Source: Proteobacteria bacterium SG_bin6 (GTDB taxonomy: Bacteria > Pseudomonadota > Alphaproteobacteria > Sphingomonadales > Sphingomonadaceae). Taken from it: a DNA stretch of 64,000 nt. Numbering within the stretch: position 1 is the first letter of the stretch; each line of letters starts with the position of its first letter. The stretch is from assembly GCA_002083435.1 (NCBI GenBank), contig LWDJ01000036.1:5001-69000 (forward strand), written 5' to 3'. Positions 35,455-43,864 of the stretch are shown one piece after another. The notes beneath the pieces were generated by a model. That model was given only the letters and a program-made list of their open reading frames with translations, was not told the origin of the DNA and did no database searches. A program made the position numbers and the translations under genes.

Positions 35455-36558
35455 TCAATCCACCAACGCCGCGTGCGCCCCCGCCAGCCGCAGGCGCAGC
35501 ACCGGGGCGGGGGCACCGGCGAAGGCGCGGCAGGCTTCGCCGACGGGCGTCGCCGCGCGATCGAGCCCGACCAGATCGGCGAAGCTCCACACGCTCAGGT
35601 CGGGCAGGACTTGCCAGCTATAGGCCTGGGCGGGCGCCTCAGGCGGGTTGGCGAAGACGAGGCCATGGCCGTTGACCGGCTGCCACGGCGTGTCGCCGGT
35701 CGCGCGAACCACCCCGTACAGCCCCGTTGGCGCGTGGCGCAGCTCGGGTGCGAAGACTTTACGCTGGGTCGACCAGAACAGATAGAGCGCCCCTTGATGA
35801 GCCACGGCGTGCGGGCGTTCGAGCTCGTTCGAGACGCCGGTGGCATCGATCCAGGGCGCGGTGAGCCGCCAGCCGCTCCCGTCGCGCCGCGCCGCGCCGA
35901 CCAGCCCGTTCCACGCGCTCTCTGCCCGCGCGCGCGATGCGGCGAAGAGCAGCCATTCGCTCCCCTGATCGCGCATATGGAAGGGATCGCGAAACGCCTT
36001 GATCGTTCCGCTCTCCCCGCCGCCCGCGAGCGCGGTTTCATAGGCCTCGCCATCGGGGATGACGCATTCGACGGGCGTGGTCCAGTCGACCGGGCGGAGA
36101 TCGTCGCCCAGGGCGATGTGGCATTCGAACAGCCGCTGGTCGAACCCCGGCGCGGCTTCGCCCGGCCGGCCCGCGGCGGTGAAATACAACGTCAGCCGCC
36201 GCCGCGCGGTATCGAGCAGCGCCGAGCCCGCCCATTCACGGCTGCCCGGCGATAGCGCGGGCGGCAAGAGCGCGCCCAGGTCGCGCCAGCCCGCTGCCGT
36301 CCGGTGAAACAGCCGCAACCGCGCGACCGCATGGCGCGCCTCGGGATCGGGCAGGATCGGCGCGGTCAGCGCGATCACCAGCAGCCCGCCGTCGATCGGC
36401 GCCAACGCCCCGGCGGGGGTGAGCGCGGGCCAATGGTCCCACAGGTCGATGCTCGGCACCACGCGCGGCGCCGCGGCGGCGGTGAAGCGCGGCGCGACCG
36501 GATAGCCGCCCTCGGCGATCGCCGCGACATGCGCGGGGGTCCAGCGAAACGGCGTCAT
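35455..36558 (-). CDS. Glycoside hydrolase family 68 fructosyltransferase (levansucrase/invertase type)
   Basis: A 367-residue five-bladed beta-propeller enzyme acting on sucrose. The nucleophile region is IDLWDHWPALTPAG (about 38-51), EWAGSALLD follows, the transition-state stabiliser is in AFRDPFHMRD, and the acid/base glutamate lies in SNELERPHAV. No signal peptide is seen at the start TPFRWTPAHVAAIAEGGYP; some GH68 enzymes, such as those of Zymomonas, are also without one. Whether it makes levan or simply hydrolyses sucrose cannot be told. It is divergent from an XDH-family gene across a region with phased TTGCA repeats. Confidence 0.9.
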   Translation of the reverse strand: MTPFRWTPAHVAAIAEGGYPVAPRFTAAAAPRVVPSIDLWDHWPALTPAGALAPIDGGLLVIALTAPILPDPEARHAVARLRLFHRTAAGWRDLGALLPPALSPGSREWAGSALLDTARRRLTLYFTAAGRPGEAAPGFDQRLFECHIALGDDLRPVDWTTPVECVIPDGEAYETALAGGGESGTIKAFRDPFHMRDQGSEWLLFAASRARAESAWNGLVGAARRDGSGWRLTAPWIDATGVSNELERPHAVAHQGALYLFWSTQRKVFAPELRHAPTGLYGVVRATGDTPWQPVNGHGLVFANPPEAPAQAYSWQVLPDLSVWSFADLVGLDRAATPVGEACRAFAGAPAPVLRLRLAGAHAALVD

Positions 36559-36618
36559 GCGCTGCCACCTCTCACGCAATCGGGCCCCTGCCCGCGATCC
36601 CGGGAACGATGTCGGACA

Positions 36619-36643
36619 TTGCAAACCTTTGCAATAGGTTGCA
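36619..36643. promoter_or_regulatory. Three TTGCA repeats at exact 10-bp spacing
   Basis: TTGCA occurs at 36619-36623, 36629-36633 and 36639-36643, one helical turn apart, so all three face the same side of the DNA. The outer parts also form a partial dyad (gcaaacc / ggttgc). It lies 61 bp upstream of the GH68 start and 71 bp upstream of the oxidoreductase start. It looks like an operator, but no regulator gene is adjacent. Confidence 0.45.
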
Positions 36644-36713
36644 GTGCCTTCCTCTCTTCAGGGTGGAAACGGGCTCTTTCCCTGCCCGCCGGGGCCGCTT
36701 AAACGCTGGAGCC

Positions 36714-38933
36714 ATGGCCCGACCAATCTCGATCGACCGGCGCAACCTGCTCATCGCCGGGGGGGCGGGGCTGGGTCTTGCGATCGCCTGGGGGGTGTGG
36801 CCGCGCACTTACGCCCCCAACCTCACCGCCGCGCCGGGGGAGACGATCTTCGGCGCGTGGGTGAAGATCGGCGAGGACGGGCACGTCGCGGTCGCCATCC
36901 CGCAGGCCGAATATGGCCAGGGCAGCTGGACCGCGCTGCCCCAGATCCTGGCGGACGAGCTTGGCGCCGATTGGCGCACCGTCTCGGTCGAGCCGGCGCC
37001 GCTCAACCCGCTTTACGCCAACCGGCTGGGCGCGGCCGAGCTGTTCGAAGGACTGTTCGACACGGGCGCGGCGGGCTTCGCCGAGCGCTATGTCGCGCCC
37101 GCCGCGCTGATGCTCACTGCCGGGTCGAGCTCGGTCCGCGCGTTCGAGGACGAGCTGCGCCGGGCGGGGGCCGCCGCGCGGGTGCTGTTGAGCAAGGCGG
37201 CCGCCGCGCGCTGGGGAGTCGATTGGCGCGCATGCGTGGCGGAGGACGGTTTCATTGCCCACGGCAACCGCCGCGCGCGTTTCGCCGAGCTCGCTGCGGC
37301 GGCGGTCAAGGAAAAGCTGCCCGAAACACTACCGCTGCGCGCGGAGGAATCGGGCGGCCTGGCGGGACAGTCGCTGCCCCGGCTCGACGTGCCGGCGAAG
37401 GTCGATGGCTCCGCCAATTTCGCGGGCGACGTCCGGCTGGCCGACATGGTGTTCGCCGCCACCTGGAGCGCGCCGCCGGGCGCGCGGATCACGGGGTTGA
37501 ACCGCGACGCGGCGGCCAAGGCACCGGGCTTCCTGATGCTGGTCGAGCAGGGCGACTGGATCGCCGCGCTCGCGACGACGTGGTGGGGCGCGCACCGCGC
37601 GGTCGAAGCGCTCGCCCCGCGCACGGCAGGGGGCGCGGTGCCGAGCGCCAAGGGCATCGACTCGGCGCTCGTCCGCGCGCTCGAAACGCCGGGCACGCGC
37701 CTCGCCGCGCGGGGAGACGTGGCGGCGGTATTCAAGGGCGCACCGCTGATCCAGGCCGATTACCATGTCGGCCCCGCGCCCCATGCCTCGCTCGAAACCC
37801 AGAGCGCGACCGCGCGGTTCGAGTCCGGGCGGCTCGAACTCTGGCTGCCGACGCTGGCGCCGGGGCTCGCGCGCGATGCCGCCGCCGCCGCGCTCGGCAT
37901 CGCGGCGGCGCAGGTGGTGGTGCACCCGATGCTCGTCGGCGGGTCGTTCGGCATGGGGATCGAGCCGACCGTCGCCGCGCAGGCGGCGCTGCTCGCCCGC
38001 GCGGCGAAACGCCCGGTGCAACTCACCTGGTCGCGGCGCGAGGAACTGGCCCGCGATCCGTTTCGCCCGCCCGCCGCCGCGCGCATGACCGCCCGGCTCG
38101 GCGGCAACGGGACGATCCTCGGCTGGCGCGCGAAGATTGCCACCCCGCCGAGCGGCACCGCGCTCGCCCACCGCCTGCTCGGGGGCGATGCGGCCGCCCG
38201 CGCCGCGCTGCTGCTTCAGGGCGGGGGCGACATGGCGGCGGTCGCCGGGGCCGTGCCCTATTATCGCTTTCCTGCCTTCGCGCTCGATCATCACCCGGTC
38301 GAGATCGGTCTCCCCACCGGCTATTGGCGGAGCGGCGCGCACAGTTACACCGCGTTCTTCACCGAAAGCTTCCTCGACGAACTGGCCCATGCCGCGAGTT
38401 CCGAGCCGCTGTCGTTCCGCGTGGGCATCACCGGCGAGGCGCGGCTGGTGCGCTGCCTGTCGACCGCAGCGGCGCTCGGCGGCTGGGAAGGCGGTGTACC
38501 GGGATCGGGCCAGGGCATCGCCTGCCACTCGTTCCGCGGCAGCCATATCGCGCTGCTCGCCGAGGCCCATTTCGAGGACGGGCGCGTGCCCCGGGTCGAT
38601 CGGCTGGTCGCCGCCGTCGATTGCGGGCGGCAGATCAACCCCGAACTGGTGCGCCAGCAGATCGAAGGCGGGCTGTTGTTCGGGATGGCGGCCGCGCTCG
38701 GCGCGCCGATCGGGGTCGAAGGCGGGCGCCCCGCTCCGGCGCGGCTGGGGGCGCTGGGCCTGCCACGCCTCGCCGACACGCCCGACATCACCGTCGAACT
38801 GATCCGCTCCGATGCCGAACCGGGCGGCGTGAGCGAGCTGGCGGTGCCGGTGGTGGCCCCCGCGATCGCCAACGCGCTCTACGCGGCGGCGGGCTTCCGT
38901 TTGCGGCGCTTGCCCTTTACGGCGGCGGCATGA
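36714..38933 (+). CDS. Xanthine dehydrogenase family molybdopterin-binding subunit (IorB-like)
   Basis: A 739-residue exported Mo-hydroxylase large subunit. The N terminus RPISIDRRNLLIAGGAGLGLAIAWGVWP looks like a Tat signal or anchor. Blocks seen are AIPQAEYGQGSWTALPQILADELG, VGGSFGMGIEPTVAAQAALLA and GYWRSGAHSYTAFFTESFLDELA, as in isoquinoline 1-oxidoreductase beta subunits; the C-terminal VPVVAPAIANALYAAAGFRLRRLPF is typical. The 2Fe-2S alpha subunit normally encoded beside it is absent. ATG 36714 was chosen for the signal. hemH follows with a 4-bp overlap. The substrate is unknown. Confidence 0.87.
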   Translation: MARPISIDRRNLLIAGGAGLGLAIAWGVWPRTYAPNLTAAPGETIFGAWVKIGEDGHVAVAIPQAEYGQGSWTALPQILADELGADWRTVSVEPAPLNPLYANRLGAAELFEGLFDTGAAGFAERYVAPAALMLTAGSSSVRAFEDELRRAGAAARVLLSKAAAARWGVDWRACVAEDGFIAHGNRRARFAELAAAAVKEKLPETLPLRAEESGGLAGQSLPRLDVPAKVDGSANFAGDVRLADMVFAATWSAPPGARITGLNRDAAAKAPGFLMLVEQGDWIAALATTWWGAHRAVEALAPRTAGGAVPSAKGIDSALVRALETPGTRLAARGDVAAVFKGAPLIQADYHVGPAPHASLETQSATARFESGRLELWLPTLAPGLARDAAAAALGIAAAQVVVHPMLVGGSFGMGIEPTVAAQAALLARAAKRPVQLTWSRREELARDPFRPPAAARMTARLGGNGTILGWRAKIATPPSGTALAHRLLGGDAAARAALLLQGGGDMAAVAGAVPYYRFPAFALDHHPVEIGLPTGYWRSGAHSYTAFFTESFLDELAHAASSEPLSFRVGITGEARLVRCLSTAAALGGWEGGVPGSGQGIACHSFRGSHIALLAEAHFEDGRVPRVDRLVAAVDCGRQINPELVRQQIEGGLLFGMAAALGAPIGVEGGRPAPARLGALGLPRLADTPDITVELIRSDAEPGGVSELAVPVVAPAIANALYAAAGFRLRRLPFTAAA

Positions 38934-39928
38934 GTCGCCCCCCCGATCACCCGCCGGTCAAGCCTCGCCGCGTGGGGGTGATGCTGGTGAACCTCGGGAC
39001 ACCCGACGCGCCAGACACCAAATCGGTGCGTCGCTATCTGGGCGAATTCCTGTCGGACCGGCGGGTTGTCGAGATTCCCGCGCCCTTGTGGCAGCCGATC
39101 CTGCGCGGCTTCATCCTCAACACCCGCCCGCAGCGCTCGGCCGAGGCGTATCGCGCGGTTTGGAGCGACGAGGGCTCGCCGCTCGCCGCGATCACCCGGC
39201 GCCAGGCGACGGCGCTCCAAACGCGGCTTGGGGACGCGGCGCTCGTCGATTGGGCGATGCGCTATGGCCAGCCCTCGATCCCCGACGTGCTGCGCCGGAT
39301 GTTCGAGGCGGGCTGCGACCGGCTGCTGCTGGCGCCGCTCTACCCGCAATATTGCGCGGCGACGACCGCGACCGCCAATGACAAGGCGTTCGCGGTGCTG
39401 CGCGCGATGCGATGGCAGCCGGCGATCCGCACGCTGCCGCCCTATTATGACGATCCGCTCCACATCGATGCGCTCGCCCGCGACATCGCCAGCGGGCTCG
39501 CGGGCCTTCCCTTCGATCCGCAGGCGCTGCTGGTGAGTTTCCACGGGATGCCCGCGCGCACGCTGGAACTGGGCGACCCCTATCACTGCCAATGCCAGAA
39601 GACCGCGCGACTGCTGGGCGCGGCGCTGGGGCGCGAGGCGATCGTCACCTTCCAGTCGCGCTTCGGCCCGGCGAAATGGCTCGAACCCGCGACCGACGAG
39701 ACGCTCGCCGCGCTGCCCGCCAAGGGCGTCAAGCGCATCGCCGTCGTCGCGCCCGGTTTCTCGGCGGACTGCCTCGAAACGCTGGAGGAGGTCGCGATTC
39801 GCGGTCGCGAGACCTTTGAGGAAGCTGGCGGCACCGATTTCGCCTACCTGCCCTGTTTGAACGACCGTTCCGTTGGTATGGAGATGCTCGAGGCGCTAAT
39901 CCGCCGCGAACTGCAAGGCTGGGTGTAA
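38930..39928 (+). CDS. hemH: Ferrochelatase
   Basis: Inserts iron into protoporphyrin IX, the last step of haem synthesis. The 332-residue enzyme contains GVMLVNLGTPDAPDTKSVRRYLGEFLSD, YPQYCAATTAT, the active-site SFHGMPARTLELGDPYHCQCQ (catalytic His) and PGFSADCLETLEEVAI. Its ATG overlaps the stop of the IorB-like gene (ATGA). Cysteines in CQCQ and C-terminal positions could allow a 2Fe-2S cluster, as in some bacterial enzymes, but this is not certain. Confidence 0.95.
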   Translation: MSRPPDHPPVKPRRVGVMLVNLGTPDAPDTKSVRRYLGEFLSDRRVVEIPAPLWQPILRGFILNTRPQRSAEAYRAVWSDEGSPLAAITRRQATALQTRLGDAALVDWAMRYGQPSIPDVLRRMFEAGCDRLLLAPLYPQYCAATTATANDKAFAVLRAMRWQPAIRTLPPYYDDPLHIDALARDIASGLAGLPFDPQALLVSFHGMPARTLELGDPYHCQCQKTARLLGAALGREAIVTFQSRFGPAKWLEPATDETLAALPAKGVKRIAVVAPGFSADCLETLEEVAIRGRETFEEAGGTDFAYLPCLNDRSVGMEMLEALIRRELQGWV

Positions 39929-39949
39929 CCAGCGAATAAGGAGAGGAAG

Positions 39950-40672
39950 ATGGCACGCGTCGCGATTGTCACGGGTGGAACGCGCGGAATTGGCGAGGCG
40001 ATCAGCCTTGCCTTGCGGGATTCAGGCTTCACCGTCGCCGCCAATTATGCCGGCAATGAAGAGCGCGCGCGCGCCTTTACCGAACGGACCGGGATCAAGG
40101 CCTATAAGTGGGATGTCGCCGATTTCGATGCGTGCCAGGCGGGCGTCGCGCAGGTCGTCGAGGAACTCGGCCCGGTCGATGCGCTCATCAACAACGCCGG
40201 CATCACCCGCGACGGCACGATGCTGAAGATGACCTACCAGGCCTGGAAAGAGGTGATCGACACCAATCTGGGCGGATGCTTCAACATGGCGAAAGCGGTG
40301 TTCGCCGGGATGCGCGATCGCAAATGGGGGCGGATCGTCAACATCGGCTCGATCAACGGCCAGGCGGGGCAATATGGCCAGGTGAACTACGCCGCCGCCA
40401 AATCGGGCATCCACGGCTTCACCAAGGCGCTGGCGCAGGAAGGCGCCAAATTCAACGTGACCGTGAACGCGATCGCGCCCGGCTATATCGATACCGACAT
40501 GGTGGCGGCGGTGCCCGGCGAGGTGCTGGAAAAGATCGTCGCCAAGATTCCCGTCGGCCGGCTGGGCCAGGCGAGCGAGATCGCGCGCGCGGTGACCTTC
40601 CTGTGCTGCGACGAGGGCGGCTTCGTCACCGGGTCGACGCTCAGCATCAACGGCGGCCAACACATGTACTGA
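39950..40672 (+). CDS. phbB: Acetoacetyl-CoA reductase
   Basis: An NADPH-dependent short-chain dehydrogenase that makes (R)-3-hydroxybutyryl-CoA for polyhydroxybutyrate. The 240-residue protein has TGGTRGIG at 8-15, NNAG at 81-84, Ser134 in NIGSINGQAGQYGQ, and the catalytic Tyr147 and Lys151 in NYAAAKSG. Motifs NIGSINGQ and SINGGQHMY are characteristic of PhbB rather than FabG. A strong AAGGAGAGG precedes the ATG. phbA and phbC are not in the window. Confidence 0.93.
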   Translation: MARVAIVTGGTRGIGEAISLALRDSGFTVAANYAGNEERARAFTERTGIKAYKWDVADFDACQAGVAQVVEELGPVDALINNAGITRDGTMLKMTYQAWKEVIDTNLGGCFNMAKAVFAGMRDRKWGRIVNIGSINGQAGQYGQVNYAAAKSGIHGFTKALAQEGAKFNVTVNAIAPGYIDTDMVAAVPGEVLEKIVAKIPVGRLGQASEIARAVTFLCCDEGGFVTGSTLSINGGQHMY

Positions 40673-40679
40673 ACGGCTC

Positions 40680-40708
40680 GAGGGCCGACGCACGAGGCGC
40701 CGGCCCTC
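40680..40708 (+). terminator. Possible terminator after phbB
   Basis: An 8-bp stem (gagggccg, 40680-40687, and cggccctc, 40701-40708) closes a 13-nt loop 8 bp after the phbB stop, followed by tcgttcccc, a poor T run. It lies between convergent genes and may reduce read-through in both directions. Confidence 0.5.
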
Positions 40709-40732
40709 TCGTTCCCCCGATACGCCGGGGAC

Positions 40733-41149
40733 TCAATAACGCGAGCGGCAATCGCTACGGTCGATCGAGCGACCGGCGAGCGCGCCGCCAGCGGCGCCGA
40801 GCACCGTGCCGAGCCCGCGATCGCCACGCCCGGCGACGACATTGCCGAGCAAACCGCCGGCGATCGCGCCGACCACCGTACCCGCAGTACCATCGCAGCG
40901 GCGATAATTATACCGATAATCGCTACGGTAGTCGCGATAGACCCGATCGTTGTAACGGTTATCATAGTAACCGTTGTTGTAATAGCCGTTGCGATCGTAC
41001 CCGCGATAATTGTCGCGATAGACGTCGCCGCGATAGCCACGATAATCGCGATAGCCATCATAATATTGCGCCGAAGCACCGGTCAGGGGCACCACCGCGC
41101 TCATGCCGAGGGCGAGCGCTGCACCGGCGGCGGAAAGCTTCTTCAACAT
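40733..41149 (-). CDS. Glycine-zipper 2TM domain protein with Tyr/Asp/Arg-rich repeats
   Basis: A 138-residue exported protein. The signal peptide (LKKLSAAGAALALGMSAVVPLTGASA) is followed by about 60 residues of degenerate Y-x-(D/N)-x-Y-R repeats (YYDGYRDYRGYRGDVYRDNYR), then a glycine-zipper domain (GTVVGAIAGGLLGNVVAGRGDRGLGTVLGAAGGALAG split by RGDRG). Glycine-zipper segments are typical of outer-membrane or cell-envelope proteins (Rickettsia 17-kDa antigen type). ATG 41149 has GGAGATGG upstream. The Tyr-rich part is encoded by AT-richer imperfect repeats. Confidence 0.83.
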   Translation of the reverse strand: MLKKLSAAGAALALGMSAVVPLTGASAQYYDGYRDYRGYRGDVYRDNYRGYDRNGYYNNGYYDNRYNDRVYRDYRSDYRYNYRRCDGTAGTVVGAIAGGLLGNVVAGRGDRGLGTVLGAAGGALAGRSIDRSDCRSRY

Positions 41150-41298
41150 CGTCCATCTCCACACGCTGCGGCGGCAAGAGCCGATTCCCTTCCACCGATG
41201 CCGTGCTTTTGCTCGAGTCGCTTTGAGCGATGCCTGAATGTGCTCGTTATCCCGCGTTCAGCCTTTGCAGGCGGGCGCGGGGCTCTATGAGGAGCGCC

Positions 41299-42384
41299 AT
41301 GCGCCTGTTTTGGTCGGTAATTCTGCTGGTGATGTTCGTGCCGCAATGGATGGGGTTTGAGCAGGCGCCGCTGCTCGACCCGCGGACGCCGTTCAGCTTG
41401 CAGCCGGTCGCGCTCTACCCCGCGGCGCCCGCCCGGCGACGACTCGGCGCGCTGGTGTTCGAGCGCGGCTACCAGCTCACCAGCCGCGATCCCGAGTTTG
41501 GCGGTTTTTCCGCGATGTTGACCGACGGCCACGCCTTCACTCTGTTGAGCGACAATGGCCAGGGCGTGCGCTTCCGACTCGATGCCGATGGCCACGCGCG
41601 GGATGGCGCGGTTTTCGCGCTGCCCAGGCTGCCTCATGGCGGCTGGCACGGCGAGGACCGCGACAGCGAAGCGCTCACCCGCGACCCCGCCGGACATTTG
41701 TGGGTGTCGTTCGAGACGGTGAACGAAATCTGGCGCTACGCCCCTGGCTTCGCGCGCGCCGAGGGACATGTTGCTCCGCCGGCGATGGCGCGGTGGGACG
41801 AGAATCGCGGCGCCGAGGCCTTCACGCGCCTGGCAAGCGGCCGCTTCGTCGCGATCGACGAAAATGAGGTTTCGCCCGGAGAGGGGTGCGAGGGGGTGGT
41901 GTTCCTGACCGACCCGGTCCGCGCGCCCCGGCGAGGGTTCCGCTTCCGCTATCTGCCGCCCGCAGGATACAAGCCCACCGACATCGCCGAGCTGCCCGAT
42001 GGCCGGCTGGTGCTGCTCAACCGGCGCGCCGATCTGGGCGAGGGGTTCACGGCGATCGTCACGCTCTTGCCCAAGGGCGCGATCCGGCCCGGCGCGCTCG
42101 CGCGGGGCTACCCGATCGCGCGCTTCGCCGCGCCGGCACGGCACGACAATTTCGAGGCGATCGCGGTCGTCCCCGAACCAGACGCGATCAAGCTGTGGAT
42201 CGCGAGCGACGATAACCAATATTGGTTCGAGGAAAGCCTGCTGCTCGAATTCCGGCTCGACGAGGCGGCGCTGCCGCCGCCCCTGCGGCGGGTTACGCCG
42301 CCGCTTCGACCGGCGCCAGCTTCTTCTTCACCTCGCGCTTCAGCCGGCGCGCGCGCAGCGACAGCTGATCGTCCGAGGTCTTGA
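41299..42384 (+). CDS. Phytase-family esterase-like protein
   Basis: A 361-residue exported or membrane-anchored protein. After a hydrophobic N terminus (RLFWSVILLVMFVPQWMG) comes a beta-propeller-like 'esterase-like activity of phytase' domain: FGGFSAMLTDGHAFTLLSDNGQG, DSEALTRDPAGHLWVSFE, GAEAFTRLASGRFVAIDEN and DNFEAIAVVPE. The substrate is unknown. The end of the frame (about PPLRRVTPPLRPAPASSS onwards) lies opposite the 3' end of rpmB for 92 bp and is low-complexity, so the true domain ends near LLLEFRLDEAA. ATG 41299 is preceded by GAGG. Confidence 0.82.
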   Translation: MRLFWSVILLVMFVPQWMGFEQAPLLDPRTPFSLQPVALYPAAPARRRLGALVFERGYQLTSRDPEFGGFSAMLTDGHAFTLLSDNGQGVRFRLDADGHARDGAVFALPRLPHGGWHGEDRDSEALTRDPAGHLWVSFETVNEIWRYAPGFARAEGHVAPPAMARWDENRGAEAFTRLASGRFVAIDENEVSPGEGCEGVVFLTDPVRAPRRGFRFRYLPPAGYKPTDIAELPDGRLVLLNRRADLGEGFTAIVTLLPKGAIRPGALARGYPIARFAAPARHDNFEAIAVVPEPDAIKLWIASDDNQYWFEESLLLEFRLDEAALPPPLRRVTPPLRPAPASSSPRASAGARAATADRPRS

Positions 42385-42592
42385 CCAGCCAGTTATCCAG
42401 CCCGCCGACATGCTCCACCGAGCGCAGCCCATGCGTCGACACGCGCAGCCGCACGCTGGTGCCCAGCGCGTCCGAGATCAGCGTGACATTCTGCAGGTTG
42501 GGCAGGAAGGTACGCTTGGTCTTGTTGTTGGCGTGGGAGACATTGTGCCCCACTTGCCGACCCTTGCCGGTCAGCTCGCAAATGCGCGACAT
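42293..42592 (-). CDS. rpmB: 50S ribosomal protein L28
   Basis: A 99-residue ribosomal protein, the length usual in alphaproteobacteria: SRICELTGKGRQVGHNVSHANNKTKRTF, then LPNLQNVTLISDALGTSVRLRVSTHGLRSVEHVGGLDNWL. It is transcribed alone. Its last 92 bp overlap the opposing phytase-like gene, an unusual arrangement for a highly expressed gene. Confidence 0.96.
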   Translation of the reverse strand: MSRICELTGKGRQVGHNVSHANNKTKRTFLPNLQNVTLISDALGTSVRLRVSTHGLRSVEHVGGLDNWLVKTSDDQLSLRARRLKREVKKKLAPVEAAA

Positions 42593-42700
42593 CGACTTAA
42601 ATCCTCCGGAAAGTCGCGCCCCTTAAGCTGGGATCGGCGAAACGTCAACCGATTCCCCAGGGCGCTGGCGCCCACCGCGTCCCCACGGCATAGCAAGGCG

Positions 42701-43150
42701 ATGTTCCCGCTTCCCGAACCGATGCGCCGGGCGCTTGCCGCCGCCGCCCAGGCCGCCGAGGCGGGCGAAGTGCCGGTGGGCGCGGTGGTGACGCGAGGCG
42801 GGCAGCTGATCGCGGTCGCCGCCAACGCCCCGCGCGCGCTGCACGATCCGACGGCCCATGCCGAGATCCTGGCGATTCGCGCCGCGGCCCGGGCGCTGGG
42901 GCGCGATCGGCTAGATGGATGCGACCTGTGGGTGACGCTGGAGCCCTGCGCGATGTGCGCGGGTGCCATCGCTCATGCCCGGATCGACCGGCTCTATTAC
43001 GGCGCCGACGATCCCAAGGGCGGCGCGGTGGCGCACGGGGCACGGTTCTTCGGTCAGCCCACCTGCCACCACCGGCCGGAAGTTTATGCCGGCATCGGCG
43101 AGGGTGAAGCGGCGGCGTTGCTCAGGGCGTTCTTCGCCGCGCGGCGCTGA
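42701..43150 (+). CDS. tadA: tRNA-specific adenosine-34 deaminase
   Basis: Converts the wobble adenosine of tRNA-Arg(ACG) to inosine. The 149-residue zinc enzyme has HAE in PTAHAEILAIRAAA (about 50-63) and PCAMCAGAI (about 80-88), giving the His and two Cys ligands and the catalytic Glu. GARFFGQPTCHHRPEVY near the C terminus is typical of TadA rather than cytosine deaminases. It is 108 bp from rpmB and divergent from it. Confidence 0.93.
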   Translation: MFPLPEPMRRALAAAAQAAEAGEVPVGAVVTRGGQLIAVAANAPRALHDPTAHAEILAIRAAARALGRDRLDGCDLWVTLEPCAMCAGAIAHARIDRLYYGADDPKGGAVAHGARFFGQPTCHHRPEVYAGIGEGEAAALLRAFFAARR

Positions 43151-43152
43151 GT

Positions 43153-43842
43153 TCAGCCGACCCACCGCCAGATGCCCGCCGCGATCCCCGCCGCCGGCTG
43201 ATGCGCCCAGGTCGCCCCGAGCCAGATCACCAGCCCGCCCGCCAGATCGTGTGGCCGAAAGCCGCCAAAGCGCGCGCGACCCTGAACGATCGCCTGGAAC
43301 GGCCAATAGCTCGTCATCGCCACCCAGGGCCGCCAGAGGTCCGGGTTCAACCGCGCCTTCTTGGCATCGAGCGCCGCCGCGCCGATCAGCGCGAACGCCG
43401 TGAAGCCCCCCGCGACGATGAATTGCGCGGGGATCGGGAACACCAGCATGTGCGCGATCCCCCAAAGCGCGAACGACCACAGCATCGGGTGGCGGGTGAT
43501 CGCGTACACGCCGCGTGCTTGCGCCGGCGCCTTCACGTTGGGCGCCGGAAAGGCGGGATTGCCGATCAACGACCCCATCAACAACACGCTCGCGATCAGC
43601 ATGATCACGCTCGCGAATGCCCAAAGGCCGTCGCCCACCGCCCATAGCGGCGCGGCACCGGGCGCCGCTTTCCAGGCGCGTGAAATCCACCACAGCGAGG
43701 CGAAGGCCGCCACCGCGTAGAGAATTTGAAACCCGATCGCGCCCAGCGCCTTCACCAAGGGCGCGCGCAAGGGGTGGGAGAGGATCAGATGCCCGCCAAC
43801 GAAGCTCGCCGTCGCCAGCGCCAATTCGCCATAGCCATCCAT
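43153..43842 (-). CDS. NnrU family membrane protein
   Basis: A 229-residue protein with six hydrophobic helices (about 5-22, 28-48, 68-92, 118-138, 140-160 and 200-222). The NnrU pattern is present: GGHLILSHPLRAPLV, RGVYAITRHPMLWSFALWGIAHM and WRPWVAMTSYWPFQAI. NnrU was named for a link with nitrite and nitric oxide metabolism, and the fold resembles isoprenylcysteine methyltransferase-like proteins. No denitrification genes are nearby. It converges with tadA with 2 bp between stops. Confidence 0.88.
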   Translation of the reverse strand: MDGYGELALATASFVGGHLILSHPLRAPLVKALGAIGFQILYAVAAFASLWWISRAWKAAPGAAPLWAVGDGLWAFASVIMLIASVLLMGSLIGNPAFPAPNVKAPAQARGVYAITRHPMLWSFALWGIAHMLVFPIPAQFIVAGGFTAFALIGAAALDAKKARLNPDLWRPWVAMTSYWPFQAIVQGRARFGGFRPHDLAGGLVIWLGATWAHQPAAGIAAGIWRWVG

Positions 43843-43864
43843 CCGCGCCTCCCCACTCAGCCGT

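Noticed and set aside
36644..38930. A very long alternative open frame through the Mo-hydroxylase gene into hemH
   Set aside because: High GC removes stop codons from non-coding frames. Its translation is Arg/Ala/Gly-rich with no domain until it reaches the true hemH start at 38930, where the recognisable protein begins.
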